Of a stretch of DNA of 64,000 nucleotides, positions 21,965 to 34,094 are shown one piece after another. The stretch covers positions 1,754,141 through 1,818,140 of the forward strand of contig SJOL01009574.1 in the NCBI GenBank assembly GCA_004794785.1, given 5' to 3'. The position numbers and the translations under genes are program-made. Every line of letters begins with the position of its first letter. The stretch's first letter is position 1. The stretch is from Opisthorchis felineus (Eukaryota; Platyhelminthes; Trematoda; Opisthorchiida; Opisthorchiidae). Below the pieces are notes generated by a model. It saw only the letters and a list, made by a program, of their open reading frames with translations, ran no database searches and was not told where the DNA came from.

Positions 21965-22910
21965 TCGTCATCATCCCCATCGACAGCAATACATCAATGT
22001 TCAACTCCGATGGTTCGCTGCCGTACGACCATGATTTATTTGAAAGCCTTTTTGTGAAGAAATGAATAAAGGTGGACGGGGAAGAGACTTAGTGCTAGCT
22101 TACTACAACCATTCCGAGGTGCCTACATCTCCAGACACTCATTCAGGAAATCTGGATAGAAACTGACAACAAGAACGCCACTGACATCGATTGGCAGCCA
22201 TATCTTGCAGCGTCTCCAACCAAGCACAATTGGGATCACGCGGTCCTCTTCCTGAAAGGCGAGTAGCACCGACAGCACGGAAGCGTTTCGTAATCTCCTT
22301 CATACCCCTCTGCCAGGTGAAGGGTTGGCCCCCTCTCTGCTTCTGCCACTCTGAATTGGGCATGGAAAACAGCACTCTCCGCGGCAAACTATGGTTCGGC
22401 ATATGGAACACATGTCCCAACCAACGTAGCTTCTGGTGCTGGACACATTCTTCAATGGAAGTACCCGTTGCACAAGCGAAAACTCGCTTTCTAACTGCCT
22501 CGTTACGGATACGCCGACACCAACCCGTAGGAGCTATGGTTCTCAGACAACGATTGTCAAATACCTGAAGAAGTCTAAGTTCCGCTGCTCGATCAAGCCA
22601 ACTCTCACAGCCATACAACAAAACAGCCCACACTGTAACCTGATACCCACATCTCTTGTGGTTCAGGGATACACCACTTGAAGCCATATGTTTCTCAAAT
22701 AAGCAAATGCGACCCGGGCCTTGGCGATTTGTGCATTGACCTCGTCTGTCACACTACAATCAGAACTAATACAACTTGCAAAATACGCTCCACAGCTTCC
22801 AGTGCCTCTCCCTGGATTGTAAGTGGCGTGTTCAGAGACTACATGTCCAGGAGCATGACTTCACACTTTGTGAGTGCGACTTTGGTCAGTTCATCCAAAA
22901 ACACCTGCTA
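21965..22910 (-). pseudogene. RTE-type LINE, 5'-truncated copy
   Basis: Minus-strand copy of the C-terminal part of the RTE reverse transcriptase, followed by its 3' UTR. Homology to the 51.2-53.3 kb copy begins at about 22,910 (GTGTTTTTGGATGAACTGAC) and ends in a GATGATGACGAC tail near 21,975-21,963. The last 180 codons (22,687-22,139) are open, including VLLYGCESW, CLRTIA, GWCRRIRNEAVRKRV, EECVQHQKLRWLGHV and a terminal TGA. Upstream there is a one-base deletion near 22,675, a roughly seven-base gap near 22,775, an in-frame TAG (in MLLDM-stop-SLNT) and a 24-base deletion near 22,880. 5' truncation is typical of target-primed insertion. It cannot be functional. Confidence 0.9.
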
Positions 22911-25900
22911 GAGTTTAATTTGTTATAACAATGAAACCTGTATATTGAATATTTTCAAGCGTCCTCTAGTAAGTAAGAGTCAGATAACGTTACAATACCG
23001 AGAACTCCGTTGCCGTTGTTCTAGTATATTTATGAAATCAAAATGAACAATTCAATAACATGGATACCTTTACGAGAGGATTTAAGATTCCTGTGGTTCA
23101 TGGGGTCAGTTATTTTCACTGAAACGAGTTAGATGTTTGTCCTTTTAGTTTGCAGATGCACTTTCTTGCGCATTGAAATGAGATTAGGTTTTTATCGTTT
23201 CCATACTGCTGTCTAACATCCATTAATCTATAACGTAAGATTATGTTCGGATGGATAAAGTAGTAAAAGTCGCTTAATCTTGGTGGACGAATTCATTCAT
23301 TTGGATCCTACCGTCACTGCTAACCGACTTACCGAAAACAGTTTCTTTATGTGCCAAAACAAAGCATATGTATGTACATAATTTTATGCATGATAGATGA
23401 TTGATAAGGGGTCTTTAGTTATAATATTATCCGGTATTGATAAAAAATTATATGGTGGTTAACGGCATGATTACAGTGCATAAATATGCAACGCGAATAG
23501 AATTTTGGGTCACTTATAAATCGGTGAGTATTGTACCGAGTAATTTACCCTATGTAACATCTTGCCGAAGGCGACTTGAGCAACATAGCGTGGAGCAAAT
23601 ACATCAAGTGAGATGCCCGGAAGATTTATTATTTCTTTACCGGTATAATAAAACCACGTCCATGAAACGTCGAAAACGACAAACCCCGCAGTTCGAACTT
23701 GCAGGCATGATAACACATTGGATTACGACGGATCACGACGTCATTATTACTCAACTCACCTTTTCATTTCCCAGGTTTCACGCTGCTAGGTACATGGTGT
23801 ACTGTCCACAATAAGACACGAAATCAGAGGTTCCTGGTTGTGAACTGTACGGTTGCCATCCCCTGGTCTTTCACTTTATTCATCAAATAGCTATGATGGA
23901 CGAGACTAATGACATGCATTGAAATCTCCACCGGGTGCAAGAGACGGAGGCATTCGTTTGTACATGATTATCCCTCGAGGGTGCTTTTGGAAATAACACA
24001 GGGCCAAAAAACTGTGCCTTTCAGGTGCAGGGATATGTACCATTTATACCTTTTGAGATTTTCGAGAGAAAGTAAATAGATAACGGTGACAGTACGGCGT
24101 AATACATTGATCTGCATAGCCCTGAAAAAACTTGGTTGTGTTGTTGGATCATGATTGTTAGATCATGACACGTGACAAAGTCAGCATAACATGAAAGCTG
24201 GTATTGTCGCCGCACAACATTTGTACGCACAAAAATAACATAATTACCAGCCTTGATTAAAACGTGTGCTATAACGACCATAATATCAAATAAAGTATTC
24301 CCAGGATTGGAAGGGTAAGATTGCAATCTGAGTAAATTTTACGAGAATGTTGTGCCGCCAGTCGCAATCGTAGGTTTGTTTCCCATCTTAAGGCAGGGCT
24401 GAACTAGTTTACTCAGTGGAATTACATCATAAAATTCACAAATTTTTTTTTCGTAGAAGGATAATCTTTTGAGGCATGCAAATTCAAAAGCACGTAATGT
24501 TTTCAGGGTTGGAAAAGCTGTCGCGGTCATAAAATCTTTGTACGTAACCCTCGTGTGACACTTACCATAGGCTGGTGGCGTAGCTGTCAGGCATATATTT
24601 AAAGGACAATTCAAAAGCCTAAACACAATGCTTAACATACATTACTCAAACAGTATCTGATACCTAACCGGGTGGATCACCACGCTGGTAAAGAATCCAG
24701 TTGAATACTATGGACAATGGCCCCCTTTCGGTGACCAATTTTCTTCCTCAAGATGACCTTTACGCGTCACCAAATTTAGCATTTGCGCTGCTTTTGGACA
24801 ATAAATGCAGCCCCTAAAAGTTGTTAATCAAAGCTTCATTACTTTGTATGAGTAAGAAACAGAGTTGGTCCCATAGATACGCGAATTTTGGTTTATTGCA
24901 TGTTGTACTGCTGACTAGAGAAAGTTTCGCGCTGGTTTCAACAGTAACAACGCAAACACAAAGTTGGCTGGATTACCGCTTGTCATGGCGAGATCATTCA
25001 AAATATATTGATATCCAGCGCTGATTTTCAAAATTTGCTTCGATGCCAAAAACTTGAACAATAAGATTCATGTTGATACCGTCCGATGGGTTGGGTAGAA
25101 AGCCTTTTTGTTAGGAAAGAATGAGATTTTTCCGCGCAGCCTTGCTGTCAGTTGCAAATATGATACTGTTAACCGCAGGTATCATAACGAAATTGTGTTT
25201 CATAATTTCGAGTAACAACGCTATTAAACAATACATCTCGCTACGAAGACCAACGTTGAAATTGCAAGATATTTATACCAAAAAGCGTTCGAAGTTGTAA
25301 TTTTTCTCCTCAAGTAAACGAAGACATGGTTTTTACCCAGAACAAAATGGACTGAGTAGGGTAAATTCACATAAACATCACTAAAACGTCACATAGACGA
25401 AAGCTTCATCAAAAATGAGTTTCTGGAAACGTTGTTAAATTAATGACGAGGATAGTTTTAACCATATAGTTTGGGTACTAGCCTCTGTTCATAAGTCAGT
25501 TGCCATCTCAAACATGGACGTTTTTAAGGTTCCTAGAGCAGTTTAATTTTCATTTGTCTGTTGGTGGAAACTACTTATTTATTAGGCTTCTGAAATTAAT
25601 AAAAACTTATCCGGCCTGAGGAACCCTTTCGTGGTGCCGGCCGGCTGGCTAGCTCAGACCTCGGTCTTGGTAAGCTAAGAATTCAGCAGCTCCAGACGGG
25701 ACTGACCCTTTGGTTCAGTTTCAACATGGTGGTCACTCTCCTCAATGAACAGCACGATTCAGCCGAAGCCTCTGCCCCAATTCAAGCCAGTACGCAGGAG
25801 AGATTTGTGAGGCTGCGCTGAAAGTTTTCACCGCTTTCCTACGAGCACTAACCTGAGCCAGCATAGCCAACGCATGAATTCCATTAGCATAATACAGATA

Positions 25901-26060
25901 AGGTTGGTCCAGTGAGGGCTTCCGCTGCCCACTGGTCTTCGATCCTGCGCCTGGCTGACAAGTTCATCCGTCATGTAATACACAAGCCGCGCTGTTCATG
26001 AGGCTCTGACAATATTTTCCTGATCAATCGACTATCAGTATCAAAACCAGGTAACGTATT
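22911..26060. other. Mostly unassigned; GC-rich patch at 25,620-26,000
   Basis: A 125-codon plus frame at 23,437-23,814 has no ATG-independent support or known motif and is probably fortuitous. The segment 25,620-26,000 stands out as GC-rich against an AT-rich background and begins abruptly at GTGCCGGCCGGCTGGC. It carries several broken frames on both strands, so it is likely an old repeat or transposon piece of unknown kind sitting just before dispersed repeat D1. Confidence 0.35.
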
Positions 26061-26063
26061 CTT

Positions 26064-26362
26064 GTAACGGTGGGTACTACTGATGACGCATGCGAGTAGT
26101 ATGTGTGTTCTCGTAACTTCGCCTTGATCTAATGGAAGGTGGGATTTATTACGGAATTTGTGGAACTACTTTACAGTTTTTGCTTGCAATTGTGCGATGG
26201 TCAATGAATATCCAGAAGAGTTCAAGAAGACGCGTTCGAGAAGAAGATGGATATTCCGTTTTTTAAAAACAACATGCAAATGAGAGTTTAACCTTCCTGT
26301 CCAATAGTCTGTAACCGTTTAGTTGGCGTTTTCTAATAAACAACTCCGCAGCGAAGGGTTTC
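26064..26362 (+). repeat. Dispersed repeat family D, copy 1
   Basis: Direct-orientation match to 42,850-43,136. Shared blocks include GGAAGGTGGGATTTATTA (GGAAGGTAGAGTTTATTA in copy 2), GTCAATGAATATCCA, GTTCAAGAAGA, a CTGTCCAATAG word, a TAGTTGGYGTTT word and CGCAGCGAAGGGTT. It encodes nothing recognisable and shows no terminal inverted repeats. Its type is unknown. Confidence 0.6.
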
Positions 26363-26481
26363 ACTCCTTACATTCTAACCTGGCAAGCACACCCAGAAAA
26401 ATCGTCATTTTGGTGGTTCCGAGCAAACCATTCATCGAACAACTCAACATCTATCTAGCCCTAAAGCCTATGCGACCTGGT

Positions 26482-26994
26482 TCAAACCAACTCTGCGTTG
26501 AATCCTGCCACTAATGAAATCCAACTCTGACAGTTTGCTGGCGTTGCCCTTTTACCCAAGGGTTGCACTCTGTCGTCGTGACACCCAAGCAAGTCCTGTG
26601 GCTTCCGGATCTCCACGCATCCAAGACATTTTCTCACGTGTGGGCACCTGTCTCTCGACGCCGTTACTGGCAAGTCCATCGTGCCGGCTAACCGAAAGTA
26701 GATTAACCGAGCAAACTGTGCCGCCATTATGAACTTATAATACCAGAAGCACAAAGATGCAGCGTCTTCTGTGCTCCTTGAGTCGCAGGAGTATCTGTAC
26801 AAAGAAAAGTGCGGCCTATATTTGAACACCGAAAGGCACTGGATACAGGTTCTCTCTGTTCCAAAATGCGTGGATGGCCGACCAGGTATCATAGTGCTGC
26901 CATCGGGTTGATGTTTGATCTGACCAAATAAAAAGGAAAGAGTTGGCCGTACAGTACGTTTGATGGGCGGTACATCCCCAGGACGATCCACCAA
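26482..26994 (-). CDS. Unassigned 170-codon open frame
   Basis: This is one of the longest frames in the window outside the RTE. The start used is an ATG at 26,994. The protein has several Cys/His-containing stretches (CIQCLSVFKYRPH, CPHVRKCLGCVEI, LLGCHDD) but no spacing I can match to a named zinc finger. It lies between repeat D1 and the R2-like relic in a more GC-rich patch, so it is more likely part of a mobile element than a host gene. The plus strand is also partly open. Coding status is uncertain. Confidence 0.3.
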   Translation of the reverse strand: MVDRPGDVPPIKRTVRPTLSFLFGQIKHQPDGSTMIPGRPSTHFGTERTCIQCLSVFKYRPHFSLYRYSCDSRSTEDAASLCFWYYKFIMAAQFARLIYFRLAGTMDLPVTASRDRCPHVRKCLGCVEIRKPQDLLGCHDDRVQPLGKRATPANCQSWISLVAGFNAELV

Positions 26995-27429
26995 TTTAAT
27001 GTCAATGCTTTTACTTGATATTTCAACCTGTTAGTTTCTGGGGGTTATTCACCCCATCGGCGTCATGCCCGGGTGACCCTGGTTTCGAGAATCTTAAGTC
27101 CAAATTTACCGGACCAAATGAGACTAATTTCCGTGTCATCCATTCTGGTCCAATGGTTTTACTAAGTAGTTGCTAACTGCTGGAACCGCAGACTGCAGCT
27201 GCTTTCACTTGAGTTTAAATTGATGCACCCAATCAGTTGTTTAAAAGCTGTCTCGCTGTTACATTTCCTCCCTTGTTGCTTTTCTGTGACTTCTCTCGAC
27301 TTCAGTTTGGCTTTCACTGACATCTCGAAACCTTTGGATTCGGTTGTGTGTGACACAGTTGTTAGACATGCCGTGTAGCTTGAAGCACCGTCACACTTTG
27401 TTCGATAAATCGCACATTCCTATAATGAT

Positions 27430-28760
27430 GCTGTAGTATATTTTCTCAATTCGGTGCATTACTGTTGCAGAGAAGTGACATTTGGAGTTCCGCTCTCCTC
27501 ACTATTGTTCACCATGGCAATGGATGAGGGTCACAGGTTGTGGATGCAGCAACCAGTCTTCCAGTTCTGTGACCCCTTGGTGGATCGTTTTACCTCCACT
27601 GGCGACTGGATCGTGTGTGCAGAGAGCAACAGGTCCGAGTTGTATGACAGCGAACACCGAAAGACGAAAACAATGATGATTTTCCTTGGCAGACAACATC
27701 GGCGACAACTGCTTTTGTCAAACCATTTTACTTTGCCGAGGACCTTATTAGTCCTCTGGATCCAACAGATATTTGGGCGCCTCCTTTGCTTTTAACGGCA
27801 GAGGAGTCGGGAACCGCCAACAGGAGTTGCTAAAACCGCTTAATGAGGTTACGCGTCAAACAATGGTGAGCAGAAGGAATTATCTAACACCGAGGCTGAC
27901 ACATTCGATCACGTCTGGCCAGGCCAAAGCAGTACCCCCAAAAATTAATACAATTATATCAGACAGTTTGATCGCGGCTGACTTTATCTATCGAAAGAAA
28001 CCTAAATGGCCACATTCACACCGGCAAACCTCATGGGGGACCCAATATTTCAAGCTCGAAAGAGACTTGAAGGAAACTGATGTCGACTCAGTGCCAAGTA
28101 GCGCGAAAATTGATGAATAAGCCTGCATTTTGCAAGGTTGCTTTGGAGTTCAGCCTTCTGATCCAGGCCCAAGGTACGTATGTGAGCACCGGAGGAGAAG
28201 TGATGGCTGCGTGGAGCGCTAGTTTGCACGACAGCCTTTGTGCTCGCGGTTCGCGAGAGTTAGTCACTTCATCTCTTTTGAAGCACTGGCTTGTGTTTCC
28301 AGGTCGCGTCTTTCATCGAATATTTATCCGTAGTGTCCAGCTCCGGTCCGACCTTCTGAGAAGAGCAATTGCGAACGTCCGGTGTATTCATTGAGGACGA
28401 ATAATCCTCGCTCATTGAATATGGGGTCAGCCGAAGGGTCTGGCCCATATTCTGCGGTGTTGTTTGATAGTGGATGGTGCTCGATATGCCTGTCGTAATC
28501 GAGTATCAAGGGAACTGGGAAAAGTTCTCCGTCTTCCGAGATGCACGGTCCGCGAGGACTCGAGAAGACTTACTTCAACGTCTTTTGTGTAACCTAACCT
28601 GATCGCTGTTCAGGAGCACCGAAAAAGGGTAATAGACTTATGCATGCTCTTGGATGGTTGTGGAGAGCTTTTGCAAAATAGAAAAAGGTGGAATTATTGT
28701 GCTTATTAGTGTTCTCTCAGCTTCATCTCAGGCTACTTGCAATCGATTGTGATGTTTATG
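27430..28760 (+). pseudogene. R2-like (RLE-type) non-LTR retrotransposon relic
   Basis: This is the remains of a LINE with a restriction-like endonuclease at its C-terminus. In order it shows: a reverse transcriptase piece with GVPLSSLLFTMAMDEG (about 27,487-27,534), corresponding to the RT block that reads GxxQGDPLSPLLF; a damaged catalytic region (VDRFTSTGDWIVCAES, where the ADD pair is lost); a thumb region with SFAFNGRGVGN and LTPRLTHSIT in another frame; and a WLVFPGRVF-RSVQLRSDLL stretch in a third frame. From 28,425 to 28,715 a single frame continues through HILRCC (the CCHC region) to PNLIAVQEH and VIDL of the RLE nuclease. It is interrupted by one stop (TAA at 28,590-28,592, where a Lys is expected). 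It is dead, and no 28S rDNA flank is visible. Confidence 0.75.
28593..28715 (+). other. RLE endonuclease motif of the R2-like relic
   Basis: The frame reads PNLIAVQEHRKRVIDL and then continues to a GELLQNRKRWNY stretch before a stop. R2-group elements carry a PD-x(12-14)-D nuclease motif at this point, usually preceded by Lys. Here the Asp of PD is replaced by Asn and the Lys codon is a stop. The second acidic residue, in VID, is kept. The nuclease would be inactive. Confidence 0.65.
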
Positions 28761-31700
28761 TTTGGTTTGCGAACGAGTGATTGATTAACAACAAGGTATC
28801 TTCCTGTCTCACTTCGCCAAAGACTGGGGCTTCCTAAGGCAACAGTGGAACACTTGCGTTCACTTACCATTTTGGGCTGTCTACGTACTCATGACACTTT
28901 TATGCGTGGTACGTGATTTTGAGTGCTCTTCCTGGCCAATGGCCTTCACACCTAACCTCGTACGACTACCTAACTGTGCTCGATGTGTGAGCTCCTCCTG
29001 TACCATTGCTTGCTGCGCCTTAAAGCGCATTAAACACTGGTTGTCCGTCCTTCACTTACTGTTTTTTACACGTGTACTTTCATGCCAAACATTGTTACGT
29101 ACCCTGAAAAACATTTCGGCCGACTGAAAAACTACTAACAGCTAGTCTTCACATTTTGTGCTTGCAAATCTGTTTGTGATCATGTACTTTATAGTTAGAC
29201 AATATGGATGAAACTGAGAATCCGCCCGGACGGAGTTCTAACACCTAACGCGCCACGATGACATAATAGGTAGATAGCTGATTGCTGGTCCAGATGGCAT
29301 CGCACTGACCTGATCCATTTTCTCTCCGCGTGTGATAAACAAAGCTCACAAGCCAACAGGACATCATGGTATAAATTTCCGTTGGTTCTGTCCTAGCAAA
29401 AAGCTTTTCTGGGTCGTTCAACAGACTAGAACCATCACCTTTTGGTGTAATCCTGACCAAAAAGATGCAAAAGTTTGGCTGATGGCGGTCCTTGTATTTC
29501 GTGAGCGAACGAGGGCTGTGTGTGAATATTTAAGGTCAACTTGTGTGCATGCATACTCAATCGCCTTTAGGCTTTACACAGACAGAATGTGGGTGGACGG
29601 CAAATGGTGTTTATGCGTGATTCACACAAATATCTGAAGGTTCTTCAAAAACAATTTTGATATAATTACCAGCATTGTGATGTAGACTCTGCTGTTACGA
29701 TTTTCCACTATCCTGATTGAGCAAGGCCTTGAATTTTCAGTCAAAATATTACCAAAATTCTCTTTACTTTGATGAATATTTTGAGTTCTTTGACATAACG
29801 GACAAGTGGACTTGTATCACTCAATCGTCACTCAGTTTTAGGCTATTAGCTGCATTGTATGGAATTTCAGCAAACTACTGAAATTGTGTCCGAGGTAACG
29901 CAAAAAACTCTTCTGTTCAGTACAATCCACCTAGTGTAGCTCACTACAACTGTTTACACTTCCAATATATAATACTACCTACATGTAACTAGGAGAACAA
30001 TACAAATAGCGTGCATGTTTCAGTCGCATAAAATCCACTGGTGTACCTGTTCTGTCTTCACTTCACCTCATAAGTGGAGTGATGAAAGTAGTGCACTCAT
30101 TCATTAAAAAGTCCATTTATTTATTCATTTGATGAGTATATTTATATCTTTGTGCCCATAAATGTTACATTCCTTAGCGTTAACCACCAAATATCCCTGT
30201 TAATCTCTTGTCAAGGTGGTTTTGGAACTCTGATATATTGACCTAAATACTGCATGCTGCAGTCTCCTGTAGAATGACATCTCTGAGCATCTGGAGTTGC
30301 TAACTTCCTCGTCATCAGGAATTTTTTATAAAATTTTCACATTACTAGAAGGAACTTGCATGAGCAACTTATTTACATTGGAAACAGGTGTCTCCTTGTT
30401 CAGCAAACGAATTTAGACTTGTCCCTATTATCCAACACGATAGACTCTCATGGAACCACATGTAGTTGCTGAAAACTCATTTCAACTAGTTCCCTCTGGA
30501 GGACACATTTATTAGGCCATACGTCTAAAACCGGTTCGAATATATATTCCTAAAAACAGACTGAGCTATATAAAAAGTTTAGTAGCATCATCGTTTGCAA
30601 AAAACACAATTCTCTATCAATTGCTCGACCTCTTGGAAAATCATATCACAACCCTTCTGACAGTAGGCCTGATCAGGCTGCACACAGCTGGGTACTTCGG
30701 TTGATCGTTACCCTATTATCATCCTCACTGTTGTTGTTATTGAACACTAGTCGGTGATCCACTCGATTGATGAATTTGAAAGGAGAAAATTACTGCCATA
30801 ATTCTTCCGTTTGCTCATAGCTTGCTGATCTGATACCAAACTTCATATTGACGTTTCCCCTGTATGGGAGCAGCCTTTTGAATACCAAACCTGACACTCT
30901 TCGAAATAAGTCTTTATGTGTACATTAGTCAAACATAAGGGAAAATTCGCTTGTGAGGGGGATAACTTTACAAACTCCCGCCTACTGAACCATCGCTTCA
31001 CCAGTAGGTGGTCAAAATGCTTGGTCAAATCGTAGCACACATGCAGCTGTAATTTACCCAGCGACGTCACAATCTTGAATGTCTGCCTCACTCCGTCAGA
31101 ATGGAGATTACAGGATGGAAACTGTCAGGAACTACTGTATTACTACTGACCACCCACCGTAACCCGTGAAATATTGCTTTTCTAACGCGAATATGGAACA
31201 TAGCTCGAAAGCTGTCCAAAAATATTTACCAAGGAATTCGAAAATCACTTCAGTTACAACGGCTTCTTATGGACTTCTTGGGCTAAGGACTGTAGAGGGT
31301 AGTTTCAATACAACAGGACAAAAGACCTGTGCTGTATGATTCACAAACCTGTCTTCCTTTAGAGTATAATTTTTCATAAGTGTCATAGGAAACTCGTGCA
31401 TTGTCAGTTTTCTTGAGCACCCTAACAAAAAGTCACTAAGAAATACTGAGTGCTCGTTTTATACTGTAGGCTAGCACTTCAAGGTGCATACACAGAAATT
31501 TGAGTGGTCAAACTTAGAATGGTTAGTTGTTCATGAGTCCATTGCTGGTTAGTTGAACTGGATGAAGTTTGTGACCTTTTTTATTTGGGCTCAAAGTAAA
31601 ACACAGATGAAATGTCGCTGACCATAAATCTGGTGTAGCTGATAACCAACCAAGCATCCGAGTGGCTGATGTTAAATGTTCGCTTTTCATCATGACAAGG

Positions 31701-34085
31701 GAACCGTTGTTCAAAAGGTGTTGTTTGTCTGGTAAACATTGTAAAGTCAGTAAACAGATTAAGACCTTGTTTTAAAAACTGTTGAGAAGTTACGTAAATT
31801 GACCATGCCTTGGTATTTTGCATTATAAAATGCAAACAAAGACGCGAGGCAAACAGCAGTTGTAAAAGAATCTGTCAGGTTTGTTAGTTTTCAGTGTCTC
31901 TAAGGGGTTGAAGTGCTTGATAGGTAATACAACAAAACACGCTCGTATCCCTGGCCATATTCAACAAGTTGTGCATAAACTGTGTCCATCCAGGCTGCTT
32001 AGTCTGGAACTATGAATACCTTTCAATTTTAATCCATTTCACTTTGACTTACCTATTGAGCAAACCTGCGCTGCTGTACGACCTAAAGCGGTACATACCG
32101 AATTAACTTTCAGACGTTATTTTCATGCGTCTGACTGGCACTAGCTGGAAATACTTTTTGTCAACCGCCAGCAAAATGAAACAGCTGTTCATAAAAGATG
32201 CATTCAGGCTTACCTCTGGACTGTATTTGATAAGCTAAACATATGGGGAAAAGCAATTTTTCACAAATCTCAGCGAGTGTAGCCTAATGTTTCTCACCAA
32301 TAGTCAAACTCATAAAGGTAAATAACCCCAGGTTTTGCTTCTTATCTGCGAGAAACCGGCTTTATTTCAACAAAACCACAAGGAAGGACTGACCGGAACC
32401 GTGCCTGTTTTCACATAGACAGTCGATTATAAAAAGAATGAATTTACAGAGTTCTGCGGCAGTACAATTAGTGTAGGGTGTGTGGTTTCTTATGGTAATA
32501 ATTTTTGCATTCTGGATAGCCTAAAACTTAATAAGAGTTTGTATAGGGCCGATCTAAAACAGGCAACAAATGGGACATTTCTATTGGTTTACCGTGGAAA
32601 GGTCTATATGCGGTGATAGAGCCACATCACTGATTTCAAATTATCACTAATTTCCCTCACAACATTCGTATGTGATTCCTCCTTAGTTCATCTCGCTGAG
32701 CACGAACCCCTGGAAGAATGAGCAAAAGGGTACTGGAGCCGCCCAAGACACTTTGTATGCACACTAAAATCTGTTTCGGTTTATTGTATCTCTTAATATA
32801 TCACCCGCCATCTCGGCTTCTTTTAAGCTACATACCCCAGGGATCCCAGTTTTTTCCACCACTTAAAGAACTCCACAAAACGTATAGTGTTACAGATAGA
32901 TCCAAGGACGAAACTGAAATTAGTCATCGGCCACCCATTTACAGTAGAATGGGATCAAGCAGGCAGGGTCCAGCGTTTATTTCGCGGTTGTGTATTTTCG
33001 TAGACTTTACATTTTGAATTCCAAAGCCGAACTAATCAAACTAAACTATTCGTATTTTGTACACAGTTGGCATAAAAACAGAACTGTTCTGAGCACTGCA
33101 ATTAGGCTGAATTTGGTGGCTCCTCTTGCTGCATTTTCAAGCTTGAGTGGCCTTCTATAAACGTTTATGGAACATTACTTCCACAGCTTATCAGTAATAA
33201 CTTTGGGCATGTATATAGTACACGACATTTTTCAGCGTAAATTTGTCTAACTGCCCAATTCGATTGAACCCTAGATCTCATTGGTTTTCATGAGGATACG
33301 TTTGTCACAAAACAGTTTATTTGAACACCGCGCGAAGCAGCCTGAAACAGGCCGGGGGAAATATGAATTTATTAGACCAAATAGAATTGGCCTGACATTT
33401 TCATAAACCCCCATGTGACCACTCGTAGAATACTGCTGCACGTTGATTTACTCGTGCATGTGGTTCCCAGAATTATAGCCCAATAAATGTGAGTCCTCAG
33501 TGCATGAGTTACACACAGGAAAGCTTAGCTTATACATTTCTAAGGATTTTACTGATGTTGACGCCATGCTACTGAAGTCTCTGGAGGGTTTGCAGTAAAC
33601 GAGAAATGTCACATCTGGGAAAAACACGTACAGCCTCAAGCGGATTTGCACCTTTTTTTCGACGCTTCAGTTACCGTCAGTAACATCCTCATTTTTGCAG
33701 TCTTCTGATGTGTTTCTTTAGCATATAAAATGCCGAAACTTTTGTAACAGTTCCACGTAAAAACTCAGGAAATAGCTGTTGTAGTCAGGAGATTCAGAAA
33801 TTCTCAGCCTTGTCTACACGAACTAACTTAGAGTCGCAGTGCCTCCTGGTGATAAAACCACTTTGTTGTTGTGTGAATTGTCATTCTCATCATTAAATAC
33901 CGGACTCCGGGCGTTCTCGTGCATAAAAAATAATCGGAATCTAATTACCAAAGAGCATGGCGCTTGTAGTTTCTTATATTCCTGTAGCTGTCGGACCTTA
34001 GTAGGTCCAAAACAGATAATGAGTCGGGCACACCAATCACACTGCTCAAACGTGAACAAGTTCGCCTGTTCAGACGTAAATATTC
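28761..34085. other. Mostly unassigned
   Basis: Apart from the possible reverse transcriptase fragment at 29.2-29.5 kb, no gene, RNA or shared repeat was recognised. Frames of 60-100 codons (for example 32,718-33,017 plus) lack domains. Confidence 0.4.
29245..29460 (-). pseudogene. Possible LINE reverse transcriptase fragment
   Basis: A 71-codon minus-strand frame contains VRITPKGDGSSLLNDPEK followed by IYTMMSCWLVS. This has the layout of the first reverse transcriptase blocks of many LINEs (an I-PK-G pattern, then a Y-KI-S-LA-R pattern). The usual RPI triplet is absent. The segment lies after the R2-like relic in opposite orientation. The similarity is short and I would not rely on it without a profile search. 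Confidence 0.3.
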
Positions 34086-34094
34086 AAATGCACC

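Noticed and set aside
23437..23814. 125-codon plus-strand gene
   Set aside because: No domain, splice signals or supporting copy; the opposite strand is also open over part of it.
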